Source of the DNA: Streptomyces lydicus
GTDB taxonomy: Bacteria; Actinomycetota; Actinomycetes; Streptomycetales; Streptomycetaceae
DNA length: 64,000 bases
Reading direction: 5' to 3'
Assembly (NCBI RefSeq): GCF_001729485.1
Contig: NZ_CP017157.1
Coordinates: 5,332,001 to 5,396,000 of the forward strand
Below the pieces are notes generated by a model that made no database searches, was not told the DNA's origin, and saw nothing but the letters and a program-made list of their open reading frames with translations. The position numbers and the translations under genes are program-made. This document shows positions 44,624 to 53,406 of this stretch, piece by piece (position 1 is the stretch's first letter; each line of letters begins with the position of its first letter).

Positions 44624-45799
44624 TCAGTCCTCGCCCGCCGGGAGCCGGTAGACCCGGCGGGCGTTCTCCGCGGCGATCATCGCGCCGACCCGCCGGGCGT
44701 CCGCCGCGGACCATGCGCCGCTCGCCGTCCACTCCCCGAGGACGCCGGCCAGCGCGGTGCGGAAGAGCGCGGCGCCGACCGCGTACAGCTCCGGGAGACC
44801 GTAGGCGTCGGTGGAGAAGAGCAGCTTGCCGAAGGGCGCCAGTTCCAGGAACTCGGCGAGCACGGCGGTGGCCCGCGGGCCGGTGTGGGTGAGGGTCAGC
44901 CCGACGTCGGCGTAGACGTGCGGGAAGACGCTCGCCAGGTAGGCGGCCTGACGGTGGTACGGGTAGCAGTGCAGCAGCACCAGGTCCGTGCCGGTGCCGG
45001 CGGTGGTCCGGGCGAGGCCGGTCAGCAGCGCCGGATCGGCGTGGTCGAGCCGCAGGTCGGGGTCGCCGAATCCGGTGTGGAGCTGGAGCGGGCGGCCGGT
45101 GGCGACGGCCAGCGCGATGAGGTGGCGCAGCAGCACCGGATCGGTGAGGCGGGGCGCGCCCGCGGCCAGCCAGCCGCGGACGGCGTCCCGTACCGCGTCG
45201 TCCGCGGGCGGGGTGGGGTCGAGCGCCAGCCCGTGGCGGTACGCGGCGACGGACTTGAACGCGACGGCCGTGCGGGCGGCGTGCGCGACGGCCCCGGCGA
45301 GGACCTCGGTGAACTCCCCGGCGTCGGCCGTCCCCGCGGCGCGTCCCGCGGCCGCCCGGAAACCGGCCGCGGTGCGCTCGGCCAGCGTCTCCAGCCGGAC
45401 CACCTCGTGCCCGGTGCCGCCGCCGGCCGCGGCCGTCTCCCCGGGCCCCGTCAGGTCGCCGGGCAGGCCGGTGTCCAGGAGGTACGCGCCGATGCCGGCG
45501 GCACGCAGCAGCCGGCGCCGGGTCTCGTCGGGGCCCAGTGCGCGGCGCCGCGCCAGATAGTCCGCCGGCGGGCAGTGCGCGGGCAGATCGAGCAGCGGCG
45601 GGCACCAGCGGCGCACGGCGAACCCGGTCTGGGTGTCGAAGAAGGTGGTGCCGGCCGCGGGCGGCCGGTCCGACTCGGTGAGGTACGAGGCGAACGTCCC
45701 GGCATCCGGCTCGTGCCGGAGCACGCCGTGGCAGTGGTGGTCCACCAGTGGCGGCAGGCCGTCGACGGGGCCGGCCACCCGGCCGTCCGCGGGACTCAC
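44624..45799 (-). CDS. Amidohydrolase (FluG N-terminal-domain-like)
   Basis: A 391-residue metal-dependent TIM-barrel hydrolase: PPLVDHHCHG for the first metal ligands, LQLHTGFGDPD, LLHCYPYHRQAAYLA and LLFSTDAYGLPELYAVGA. This is the amidohydrolase_2 type that in fungi forms the N-terminal half of FluG. The GTG start overlaps the stop of the glutamine-synthetase-like gene (GTGA), and the two are surely co-translated. The pair suggests synthesis or breakdown of a gamma-glutamyl compound; the substrate is unknown. Confidence 0.88.
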   Translation of the reverse strand: MSPADGRVAGPVDGLPPLVDHHCHGVLRHEPDAGTFASYLTESDRPPAAGTTFFDTQTGFAVRRWCPPLLDLPAHCPPADYLARRRALGPDETRRRLLRAAGIGAYLLDTGLPGDLTGPGETAAAGGGTGHEVVRLETLAERTAAGFRAAAGRAAGTADAGEFTEVLAGAVAHAARTAVAFKSVAAYRHGLALDPTPPADDAVRDAVRGWLAAGAPRLTDPVLLRHLIALAVATGRPLQLHTGFGDPDLRLDHADPALLTGLARTTAGTGTDLVLLHCYPYHRQAAYLASVFPHVYADVGLTLTHTGPRATAVLAEFLELAPFGKLLFSTDAYGLPELYAVGAALFRTALAGVLGEWTASGAWSAADARRVGAMIAAENARRVYRLPAGED

Positions 45800-47196
45800 C
45801 AGCGCCAGCGGGTGGCGGCGGCGATCTCCTCGGCCTCGCTGCCCGCGAAGTGCGCCTCCTCCGCGCGCCGGACCGCGAGCACCGCGCCGTGCAGCACCTC
45901 GCCCATCGCCTCGTACAGCGGCGCCGACTTCTCCAGGCGGTCGGCGGCCTCGGTGAGGGTCGCGGGCAGCCGGACGATGCCGCGCCGGGCCCGCTCGCGG
46001 ACGCCGAGGACACCGGGGTCACCGGTCTGGGGTTCGGGCAGCTGGGTGGCGCACTCGATGCCGTGCAGCCCGGCGGCGATCACCGCGCCGACGGCGAGGT
46101 ACGGGTTGGCGGCCGCGTCGAAGGTCTTGACCTCGGCGTGGCCGCCGTCGGGGTCGTCGGGCGCGCCGGTGATCAGGCGGAGCGCCGCCTCGCGGTTCTC
46201 CACGCCCCAGCACTGGTAGACCCCGGCCCAGTGGGAGGGCTGCAGCCGCAGGTAACTGGCGGGCGAGGGGCAGCCGATGGCGAGCAGGGCGGGCAGCGCG
46301 TTCAGGACGCCGCCGAGGAAGGACGCGGCGTCGGGCGCCAGGCCCCATGCCGCCTCGGGGGCCCGGTGCAGGCTCGTGCCGTCGCGGTAGAGGCCGAGGT
46401 GGAGGTGGCAGCCGTTGCCGACCTGCCCGGCGACGAACGAGGGGGCGAAGGAGGCGCGCAGCCCGTGCCGGGCGGAGATCGCGCGGACGGTCTCGCGGAC
46501 CAGCACCACGTCGTCGGCGGCGCGCACCGGGTCGCCCGGCGCGGTGGTGACCTCGAACTGGCCGGGCGCGTACTCGGGGTGGAGCTGGAGGACGTCGATG
46601 CCCTGGACGGTCAGCGCCTCGGTGACGTCGCGGAGGTAGTCGGAGAGCTCGACGACCCGGGTCATGCCGTACGCGGGGCCCGCGCAGGGGTAGTCGAGCG
46701 TCTCGTCCGCGTCGGCCGCCGCCGGGTGGTGGCCCTCGGGGGCGCGGGTGACGATCCACTCGGTCTCGAAGCCCATCCGCAGCTCCAGGCCGGCCGCGGC
46801 GGCCCGCTCCGTCATCCGCCGGGCGAACTGCCGCTGGCAGGCGGGGTGCGGCGCACCGAGCTGGTCGTAGCGGTCGGCCGGCGCCCAGGCCCAGCCGGGC
46901 TGGCCCGCGAGGGCGGTGACGCGGTCCAGGGCGGGGAAGAGCCGCAGATCGCCGTCGGGTCCGCCGAGGTGCTCTGACTCGGTGATGGCGTCGTCGGAGG
47001 TGAAGACGTCGAAGACCGGCGACATCCCGACGCCGCGCTCGGCGGCGTCCGGGAGCCGTTGGGCCGGGATGGTCTTGACGCGGGCGACGCCCGCGTTGTC
47101 CACCCAGGTCAACGCCACGTTCCGTACGCCTTCCGCCTCCAGCCGCGCCGCCGACTGGCGGGCTTCCTCGCGCTGTTCCGCAGCCCGCGATGCCAT
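45796..47196 (-). CDS. Glutamine synthetase-like gamma-glutamyl ligase (FluG/GlnT-like)
   Basis: A 466-residue glutamine-synthetase fold enzyme. Key blocks are MGFETEWIVTR, LQLHPEYAPGQFEVTTAPGD, VGNGCHLHLGLYRDG and, in place of the usual E-x-R-x-x-D motif, AEVKTFDAAANPYL with Lys for Arg. That change and the divergence elsewhere suggest it ligates an amine other than ammonia to glutamate, as FluG and GlnA3/GlnA4-type enzymes do. The ATG at 47196 is supported by GAGGACGG upstream. It is coupled to the amidohydrolase downstream. Confidence 0.88.
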   Translation of the reverse strand: MASRAAEQREEARQSAARLEAEGVRNVALTWVDNAGVARVKTIPAQRLPDAAERGVGMSPVFDVFTSDDAITESEHLGGPDGDLRLFPALDRVTALAGQPGWAWAPADRYDQLGAPHPACQRQFARRMTERAAAAGLELRMGFETEWIVTRAPEGHHPAAADADETLDYPCAGPAYGMTRVVELSDYLRDVTEALTVQGIDVLQLHPEYAPGQFEVTTAPGDPVRAADDVVLVRETVRAISARHGLRASFAPSFVAGQVGNGCHLHLGLYRDGTSLHRAPEAAWGLAPDAASFLGGVLNALPALLAIGCPSPASYLRLQPSHWAGVYQCWGVENREAALRLITGAPDDPDGGHAEVKTFDAAANPYLAVGAVIAAGLHGIECATQLPEPQTGDPGVLGVRERARRGIVRLPATLTEAADRLEKSAPLYEAMGEVLHGAVLAVRRAEEAHFAGSEAEEIAAATRWRW

Positions 47197-47266
47197 AGTG
47201 CCGTCCTCACTCGACCGCGCCGATCCCTCGGCGTCCGTTCCCCGCTGTTTGCCGGCACCTTCCCGG

Positions 47267-49327
47267 TCAGGGGCAGTTGAACTCGCACCATACGCACTTT
47301 CCGCCGCCGCGCGGCTCCACACCCCAGACATCCGCGAGACGGTCCACGAGGAGCAGGCCCCGCCCCGAGACGCCGGCCTCGCCCGGTTCACGGCGGCGCG
47401 GCAGGCTGCTGGAGTGGTCCTCCACCTCCAGCCGCAGCCGTCGCCCGACGCTGTGCGGCATCCGGATGTTGACCACCGCCTCACCGTCGGTGTGCAGCAG
47501 CGCGTTGGTGATCAGCTCGTCGGCGACCAGCTCGATCTCCTCGGAACGCTCGGCCGCGCCCCAGGCGCGCACCGCGGACCGGATCATGTGCCGGGCCGCG
47601 GAGAGCCCTTCGGGGTCGGCGGGCGCGATGTGCTGCCGGAAGCGCCCCACGGTGTCGTGCTCGGGGGCGCCGAGGCGGCGCATCAGCAGCAGCGCCATGT
47701 CGTCGTCGCCGGCGCGGTCCGCCCCGCAGAGCCGGTCGGCGAGCTGCTGGACGTCCTGCGGGCCGTCGCGGACCTCGCGGGCCAACTGCCGCATCCCGTC
47801 GTCGAGATCGACGCCGGGCCGCTCGACGATCCCGTCGGTGCACAGCAGCAGGGTGTCGCCGGGGGCGAGCTGGACGGTGGTGACGGGGTAGTCGAGCCGC
47901 CGGAATTCGGAGGAGATGCCGAGCGGCAGCCCGCCGGCCACCGGCAGCCGGCGGCAGATGCCCTCGGCGTGCCGCAGCAGCGGGTCCACGTGTCCGGCCC
48001 GCACGATGCGTGCCGCGCCGGTGCTCAGGTCGGCGTCGACGTAGATGCAGGTGGCGAAGCGCTCGGTCTCCAGTTCGTTGAGGAAGGCGGAGGCCCGGCC
48101 CATGACGGTGGCGGGGCTGTGCCCCTCGGCGGCGTAGGCGCGCAGCACGATCCGCAGCTGGCCCATCAGCGCGGCGGCCTGGGTGTCGTGTCCCTGGACG
48201 TCGCCGATGACGGCGGCGACCCGGCCGTTGGGCAGGGGGATGACGTCGTACCAGTCGCCGCCGATGTCGCGGCCCATCCGGGCGGAGCGATAGCGGACGG
48301 CGATCTGGGCGCCGGGGACGCCGGGGATTCTGCGCGGCAGCATCGCCTGCTGGAGTTCGGCGGCGAGGTCGTGCTCCTGGTCGTAGAGCATGGCGCGGGC
48401 CAGGCTCTGCGCGATGCTGCTGCCGAGCGCCAGCAGGACGTTGCGCTCCTGGTCCCCGAAGGAGCTCTCGCGCTCGAAGAACAGGCCGATCACGCCGATC
48501 AGGCGGCCCTGGGCGATCAGCGGCAGATACGCGGCGGAGCTGACGTTCAGCGGCTCGATGGCGTGCCACAGCCGCGGGTAGTCGTTCCTGAACCGGGCGC
48601 GGCTGTGCACATAGCGCGGGGTGAGGGTGCGGACCACCTCACTCATCGGGAATTCGTCGCCGACCCGGGTGTACTCCAGGTCGGGGACAAAGCTGCCCGC
48701 CTTGCCCTCGGACACCAGCCGGATGCGGCCGGCCTCGACGAGGCCGAGGATGATGTTCTCCGCGCCGAGCCGGCTCAGCCCCTGTTCGTCGGCGAGCACC
48801 GCGATCACCTCGCGGACCGTTCTGGCGTGCGCCAGGGCGGCGGTGGTCCGCTCGACGACGCTGGTGTGCCGGCGGCGCTCCTCATCGACCGCGAGCCGCT
48901 CGGCCGCGTGGGTGTATTCGTGACTGGCGTCGCGGACCACGCCGATGATCCGGCGGGGCCGGCCGGCGCTGTCCCTCCGGATGCTGCCCTGCGTGTGCGT
49001 CCAGCGCAGCCCGCCGTCGCGCAGCCGCACCCGGAAGTAGGCGCCGTAGGAGTCGCTGCCGTCCTTGAGCGCGCGGGCCACCAGGGCGTCCAGGCGGGAC
49101 GCCTCGTGAGCCGGGACGCGGCTGTTGAGCGTCTCGGGCCGGTCGTCGTACTCGGACGGGGGCAGGTCGAAGACCTCGAGGGCGGGCGGGTCCATGTGCA
49201 TCAGCCCGCTGTCGAGGTCCCAGTCGAAGCCGCCCATGCCGTTGAGGGCCAGCGTCAGGTCCGGGTGGGCGGGCCAGTCGTCCGGCACCGACACGGTGGG
49301 CCGCTTGGCTCCCCGGCGGTCAGCCAT
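47267..49327 (-). CDS. PAS-GAF-PP2C (SpoIIE)-ATPase signalling phosphatase
   Basis: A 686-residue cytosolic sensor. Residues about 25-137 are a PAS fold (GGLRWTHTQGSIRRDSAGRPR), about 140-330 a GAF domain, about 335-540 a SpoIIE/PP2C phosphatase (GRDIGGDWYDVIPLPNGR, VIGDVQGHDTQAAALMGQLR, LLLCTDGIVERPG, GDDDMALLLMRR) and about 550-686 an HATPase (RsbW-like) anti-sigma kinase fold (ELVADELITNALLHT, SGRGLLLVDRLAD). Such proteins control anti-sigma-factor antagonists in partner-switching stress or development circuits. No transmembrane part is seen, so the signal is cytosolic. It is divergent from the double-HTH regulator. Confidence 0.92.
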   Translation of the reverse strand: MADRRGAKRPTVSVPDDWPAHPDLTLALNGMGGFDWDLDSGLMHMDPPALEVFDLPPSEYDDRPETLNSRVPAHEASRLDALVARALKDGSDSYGAYFRVRLRDGGLRWTHTQGSIRRDSAGRPRRIIGVVRDASHEYTHAAERLAVDEERRRHTSVVERTTAALAHARTVREVIAVLADEQGLSRLGAENIILGLVEAGRIRLVSEGKAGSFVPDLEYTRVGDEFPMSEVVRTLTPRYVHSRARFRNDYPRLWHAIEPLNVSSAAYLPLIAQGRLIGVIGLFFERESSFGDQERNVLLALGSSIAQSLARAMLYDQEHDLAAELQQAMLPRRIPGVPGAQIAVRYRSARMGRDIGGDWYDVIPLPNGRVAAVIGDVQGHDTQAAALMGQLRIVLRAYAAEGHSPATVMGRASAFLNELETERFATCIYVDADLSTGAARIVRAGHVDPLLRHAEGICRRLPVAGGLPLGISSEFRRLDYPVTTVQLAPGDTLLLCTDGIVERPGVDLDDGMRQLAREVRDGPQDVQQLADRLCGADRAGDDDMALLLMRRLGAPEHDTVGRFRQHIAPADPEGLSAARHMIRSAVRAWGAAERSEEIELVADELITNALLHTDGEAVVNIRMPHSVGRRLRLEVEDHSSSLPRRREPGEAGVSGRGLLLVDRLADVWGVEPRGGGKCVWCEFNCP

Positions 49328-49496
49328 GTCGTCACTTTGCCACATTCGCCGGATTCGCGGCGGGTGGACGAAGCCCCCGGCCGCCCCGGCCACCCCACCC
49401 GCACCAAACCTGACTCCAACATCAGCAACCCTCATCACCCCCCACCCCCAACCGCCACTTATCAGGACTTTCCCTCTCGAAACCTCCTCCCCGCCA

Positions 49497-49525
49497 TTGC
49501 GATGTTCTCAACACTCCTGTTACGG
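49497..49525 (+). promoter_or_regulatory. Possible promoter of the double-HTH regulator
   Basis: TTGCGA (49497-49502) and TTACGG (49520-49525) are spaced by 17 bp, ten bases before the ATG at 49535. With no ribosome site, a leaderless or near-leaderless transcript is likely. The -10 match is weak. Confidence 0.3.
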
Positions 49526-49534
49526 TCCCGCACC

Positions 49535-50410
49535 ATGAAGGACGCCCCCGCAGAGGACTCCGGAGCCCGGATCACCGACGAGGCCGGAGACGTCACCGAC
49601 CGTGTCCGGCAGGTGATCGCCCGGCTCGGCTGCAGTCAGCGCGAGTTCGCCCGCCGGATCGTCATGGACCCCTCGAAACTGTCCAGGTCGCTCGGCGGTA
49701 CCCGGCGCTTCGCACTGGCCGAGATCGTGCGCATCGCGGACATCGGCGGGGTGGACACCGGCTGGCTGCTGGGCGCCCCGGAGCGGCCGACGGCGGCGGC
49801 ACCCGGCCGCGAACCGGCGGCCGTCCCCGAGGGCGGGCGACCGCTGCAGATCGTCCGGGAGACCGTGCGGCTGATCGCCGAGCACGGCTTCCACGGCGTA
49901 CGGGTCGCCGACATCGCGGCGGCCTGCGGCACCAGCCCCGCCGCCGTGCACTACCACTTCCCCGGCCGCGACGAACTGCTGGAAGCGGCCGTGCGCTGGT
50001 GCATGGACGAGGACACCGCGCGACGCGCCGCGGGTCTGGCCGAGGCCCCCGACGCCCGCGCGGAACTGCTGCACCTGATCGCGCTGCAGACCCCGCGCAG
50101 CGAACAGCAGCGGCGTCAGTGGCTGGTGTGGCTCGACCTGTGGGCGCAGGCCGCGCGCTCCACGGCCGTGGGACGGCTGCACGAGCACTACTACCGGCAG
50201 TGGCGCGCGACCGTCGCCGACGTCCTGCGGCGCGGCATCGACCAGGGCGTCTTCCGCCCGGTCGATCCGGAGTTCACCGCGCTGCGGCTCACCGCGCTCA
50301 TCGACGGCCTGGCCACCCAGGTGCTCGCCACCGCGCCGGACAGCACCGGGCCGGACACGATGCACGCCGCGCTGCTGGCCTTCGTGGAGAGCGAACTCAC
50401 CGCCGGCTGA
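49535..50410 (+). CDS. Transcriptional regulator with both XRE-type and TetR-type HTH domains
   Basis: A 291-residue protein with two different DNA-binding domains. Residues about 17-72 are an XRE/lambda-repressor HTH ([30 protein letters not shown]). Residues about 93-140 form a TetR HTH ([19 protein letters not shown], then [19 protein letters not shown]), followed by a BetI-like ligand domain ([27 protein letters not shown]). BetI-type proteins respond to choline-related ligands, fitting the carnitine-type genes 48 bp downstream. It is divergent from the signalling phosphatase. The ATG at 49535 has no ribosome site; an ATG at 49502 in frame is an alternative. Confidence 0.88.
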   Translation: MKDAPAEDSGARITDEAGDVTDRVRQVIARLGCSQREFARRIVMDPSKLSRSLGGTRRFALAEIVRIADIGGVDTGWLLGAPERPTAAAPGREPAAVPEGGRPLQIVRETVRLIAEHGFHGVRVADIAAACGTSPAAVHYHFPGRDELLEAAVRWCMDEDTARRAAGLAEAPDARAELLHLIALQTPRSEQQRRQWLVWLDLWAQAARSTAVGRLHEHYYRQWRATVADVLRRGIDQGVFRPVDPEFTALRLTALIDGLATQVLATAPDSTGPDTMHAALLAFVESELTAG

Positions 50411-50457
50411 GGGCGGCCCCCTCCCCCTGCCCCTCCACCCCAACCGAAGGGAACCCC

Positions 50458-51345
50458 GTGAACCACGAGGTCATCATCACCTGCGCGCTGACCGGCGCCG
50501 GCGACACCGTCCGCCGTTCCCCGCACGTCCCCGTGACGCCCGAGCAGATCGCCGCCTCCGCCGTCGAGGCGGCCGCCGCGGGCGCCGCCGTGGTGCACAT
50601 CCACGTACGCGACCCCGAGACCGGCGACCCCTCGCGCGACCCGCGGCTGTACGCGGAGGTCGTCGACCGCATCAAGCAGACCGGCACGGACGTCGTCATC
50701 AACCTCACCGCCGGCATGGGCGGCGACCTGGTGATCGACCCGGACCGCCCGCTCCGGCAGCTGCCCGGTACGGACCTCGTCGGCGGCCTGGAGCGGCTGC
50801 CGCACGTCGAGGAGCTGCTTCCCGACATCTGCACCCTGGACTGCGGCTCGCTCAACTTCGGCGACGGCTCCAACCTCTACGTCTCCACCCCCGACATGCT
50901 GCGGACCGGCGCCCGGCGCATCCAGGAGCTGGGCGTACGGCCGGAGTTGGAGATCTTCGACACCGGCCAGCTGTGGTTCGCCAAGCAGCTGCTGGCCGAA
51001 GGGCTGCTGGACGACCCGACGGTCTTCCAGCTCTGCATGGGCATCCCGTGGGGCGCCCCGGCCGACCCCGGCGTCCTCCAGTCGATGGTGAACATGCTCC
51101 CCGAGGGAGCGCAGTGGGCGAGCTTCGCGCTCGGCCGGATGCAGATGCCCTGGGTGGCCCAGTCGATCCTGCTCGGCGGCAACGTCCGCGTCGGCCTGGA
51201 GGACAACCTCTATCTGAGCCGGGGCGTCAAGGCCACCAACGGCCAACTCGTCGAGCGCGCCGTGCAGATCACCGAGCTGCTCGGCGCGACGGTCGCCACG
51301 CCTGACCAGGCGCGCGCCCGCCTCGGCATCAAGCCCCGCGGCTGA
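50458..51345 (+). CDS. cdhC: 3-keto acid cleavage enzyme (BKACE), likely dehydrocarnitine cleavage
   Basis: A 295-residue zinc-dependent TIM-barrel enzyme of the BKACE (DUF849) family. It has ITCALTGAG at the start, the [13 protein letters not shown] metal site, [10 protein letters not shown] and [13 protein letters not shown]. In carnitine degradation this family transfers the trimethylaminoacetyl part of 3-dehydrocarnitine to CoA, giving betainyl-CoA and acetoacetate. Identity is inferred from the two genes downstream, which encode the other steps. The GTG at 50458 follows GAAGGGAA. It is the first enzyme gene after the regulator. Confidence 0.85.
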   Translation: MNHEVIITCALTGAGDTVRRSPHVPVTPEQIAASAVEAAAAGAAVVHIHVRDPETGDPSRDPRLYAEVVDRIKQTGTDVVINLTAGMGGDLVIDPDRPLRQLPGTDLVGGLERLPHVEELLPDICTLDCGSLNFGDGSNLYVSTPDMLRTGARRIQELGVRPELEIFDTGQLWFAKQLLAEGLLDDPTVFQLCMGIPWGAPADPGVLQSMVNMLPEGAQWASFALGRMQMPWVAQSILLGGNVRVGLEDNLYLSRGVKATNGQLVERAVQITELLGATVATPDQARARLGIKPRG

Positions 51346-51392
51346 CCCGGCCACCCCTCCCCGTTCCCCTCCCCACCACCTGGAGCCGCACC

Positions 51393-52376
51393 GTGCCCGA
51401 AGCCATATCCGCCCCCCGTTCCCCCGAGGACGTCCGCCGCGTCGCCTGCATCGGCGCCGGAGTGATCGGCGGCGGCTGGGTGGCGCACTTCCTCGCCCGC
51501 GGTTACGACGTCACCGCCTGGGACCCGGCCCCCGACGCCGAGGACCGGCTCCGGCGCCTGGTGGCCGCCGCCTGGCCCGCCCTGGAGCAGATCGGCCTGG
51601 CCGACGGCGCCTCCCAGGACCGGCTCACCGTCGCCCCCACCCTCGCCGCGGCCGTTGCCGACGCCGACTTCGTGCAGGAAAGCGCCCCGGAGAAGCTGGA
51701 GTTGAAGCGCTCCCTGCTCGCCGAGCTGGCCGCCGCGGCCCGGCCCGGCGTGGTGATCGCCTCCTCCACCTCCGGCTACCCGATGTCCGACATGCAGACC
51801 GCGGCCGGTGACTCCGCGGCCGGCGCGGGCCGCCTGGTCGTGGGCCACCCCTTCAATCCCCCCTACCTCATCCCCCTCGTCGAGGTCGTCGGCGGCGAGC
51901 AGACCGACCGCGAGGCCGTCGAGTGGGCCGCCCGCTTCTACGACGTGGCGGGCAAGTCGGTCATCACCATGGACCGCGAGCTGCCCGGCTTCATCGCCAA
52001 CCGCCTCCAGGAAGCCCTGTGGCGCGAGGCGCTGCACATGGTCGCCAACGGTGAGGCGTCGGTCGAGGACATCGACGCCTCGATCACCGAAGGCCCCGGC
52101 CTGCGCTGGGCGTTCATGGGACCGTGTCTGACCTTCGCGCTCGCCGGGGGCGAGGGCGGCATGGCCCACATGCTCGACCACTTCGGGCCGTCCCTGAAGT
52201 CGCCGTGGACCCGCCTGGAGGCGCCCGAACTGGACCGCGCGTTGCGCGACGCGATGGTCGACGGCTGCACGGCGGCGGCCGGCGGGCGCACCTACGCGGA
52301 TCTGGTCGCCGAGCGCGACCAGGGCGTCATCGACGTCCTGCGGGCCACCGGCCGACTGGGGGAAGCCACCCGATGA
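51393..52376 (+). CDS. cdhA: L-carnitine 3-dehydrogenase type NAD-dependent 3-hydroxyacyl dehydrogenase
   Basis: A 327-residue enzyme of the 3-hydroxyacyl-CoA dehydrogenase fold. The NAD motif is VACIGAGVIGGGWVAHFLARG; the substrate domain has ESAPEKLELKR, GHPFNPPYLIPLVEVVGGEQT, and PGFIANRLQEALWREAL, with the usual catalytic His-Glu region. It is shorter than fatty-acid enzymes and fits the carnitine dehydrogenases, which oxidise the 3-hydroxyl of L-carnitine. GTG start at 51393. Its stop overlaps the thioesterase start (ATGA). Confidence 0.85.
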   Translation: MPEAISAPRSPEDVRRVACIGAGVIGGGWVAHFLARGYDVTAWDPAPDAEDRLRRLVAAAWPALEQIGLADGASQDRLTVAPTLAAAVADADFVQESAPEKLELKRSLLAELAAAARPGVVIASSTSGYPMSDMQTAAGDSAAGAGRLVVGHPFNPPYLIPLVEVVGGEQTDREAVEWAARFYDVAGKSVITMDRELPGFIANRLQEALWREALHMVANGEASVEDIDASITEGPGLRWAFMGPCLTFALAGGEGGMAHMLDHFGPSLKSPWTRLEAPELDRALRDAMVDGCTAAAGGRTYADLVAERDQGVIDVLRATGRLGEATR

Positions 52377-52840
52377 GCACTCCGCCGTCCCACCCGCCCC
52401 TGTTCCGGCAGACCGTCCGCGACGAGTGGATCGACTACAACGGCCACCTCAGCGAGGGCTACTACGTCCTGCTCTTCGGCTTCGCCACCGACGCGCTGAT
52501 GGACGAGGTCGGCCTCGACGCCGGCTACCGCGAGGCGTCCGGCTGCTCCCTCTACACGGTCGAGGCCCACGTCCGCTACCTCCGCGAGGTCGCCCGCGAC
52601 AGCGACCTCACCGTCCGCACGACCGTCCTGGGCGCCGACGGCAAGAAGCTCCGGCTGCTGCACGAGATGTTCGTGGGCGAGCCGTCCGGCGAACCGGTGG
52701 CGACGGAGGAGCTGTTCATGCTGCACGTCGACCAGTCGGCCGGCCGCTCGGCCCCCCTGCCGCCGGCCGCCCACGAACGGCTCACCACACTGCTCGCCCC
52801 GGCCCCGGAGTGGGCGGGGCGGGGCATCCGGGAGGTGTGA
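52373..52840 (+). CDS. cdhB: Hotdog thioesterase, likely betainyl-CoA thioesterase
   Basis: A 155-residue hotdog-fold (4-hydroxybenzoyl-CoA-type) thioesterase: VRDEWIDYNGHLSEGYYVLLFG has the catalytic-type Asp-x-x-GH, then YTVEAHVRYLREV and ELFMLHVD. In the carnitine pathway a thioesterase releases glycine betaine from betainyl-CoA. It is translationally coupled to the dehydrogenase gene. With the BKACE and dehydrogenase it completes L-carnitine to glycine betaine plus acetoacetate. An uptake system is not in view. Confidence 0.85.
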   Translation: MSTPPSHPPLFRQTVRDEWIDYNGHLSEGYYVLLFGFATDALMDEVGLDAGYREASGCSLYTVEAHVRYLREVARDSDLTVRTTVLGADGKKLRLLHEMFVGEPSGEPVATEELFMLHVDQSAGRSAPLPPAAHERLTTLLAPAPEWAGRGIREV

Positions 52841-53016
52841 GGGAGCGGCGCCCGCCGGGGCCCCGCCGGGCCGGAAGACGTGCCCGGAAACCCACCGGTG
52901 GGACGCCGGGAGCGGAATAGCGGCGGCCGGGGAACCGCTGACACAGGAAAGCCGGCTCCGCACGGCCGGCACCGAACCGACCGTCCGCCACCGCCCACCG
53001 GGGAGAGGCCACCGAC

Positions 53017-53349
53017 ATGAGCGCCGTCCGAGGTCACCACATCGAGATCAAGCAGGGCACCGAACGGGTCCGGGTCCGGCACGACGGCGTGCCGCTGGCC
53101 GACAGCCGGCGGCCGCTGCTGCTCTTCGAGACCGGCTGCCCGGTCCGCTACTACCTGCCGGCCGAGGACGTCCGCACCGACCTCCTCACCGCGTCCGACA
53201 CCCACACCGTCTGCCCGTTCAAGGGCACCGCCTCCTACTGGTCGCTCCCCGACGGTCCCAAGGACATCACCTGGGCCTACCCCGAGCCGCACGCCGAGGT
53301 GGCGCAGATCAAGGATCATTTCTGCTTCTACGACGTGGAGCTGGACTGA
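53017..53349 (+). CDS. DUF427 protein
   Basis: A 110-residue DUF427 protein with the family core: FETGCPVRYYLPAEDVR, CPFKGTASYW and ITWAYPEPHAEVAQIKDHFCFY. The fold is beta-rich; function is unknown in general. The ATG at 53017 has GGGGAGAGG upstream. Single gene; a hairpin follows the stop. Confidence 0.92.
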   Translation: MSAVRGHHIEIKQGTERVRVRHDGVPLADSRRPLLLFETGCPVRYYLPAEDVRTDLLTASDTHTVCPFKGTASYWSLPDGPKDITWAYPEPHAEVAQIKDHFCFYDVELD

Positions 53350-53363
53350 CCGCCGACCACCGG

Positions 53364-53393
53364 GCCCTTGGGGGGGCACCCCCCGCCCAGGGC
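53364..53393. terminator. Imperfect GC hairpin after DUF427
   Basis: GCCCT/AGGGC and a G6/C6 run fold into an imperfect stem just after the DUF427 stop, partly spanning the start of the next gene's leader. This GGGGGGCACCCCCC type of element recurs in streptomycete intergenic regions. Confidence 0.35.
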
Positions 53394-53406
53394 GCACAAT
53401 CGAAGC

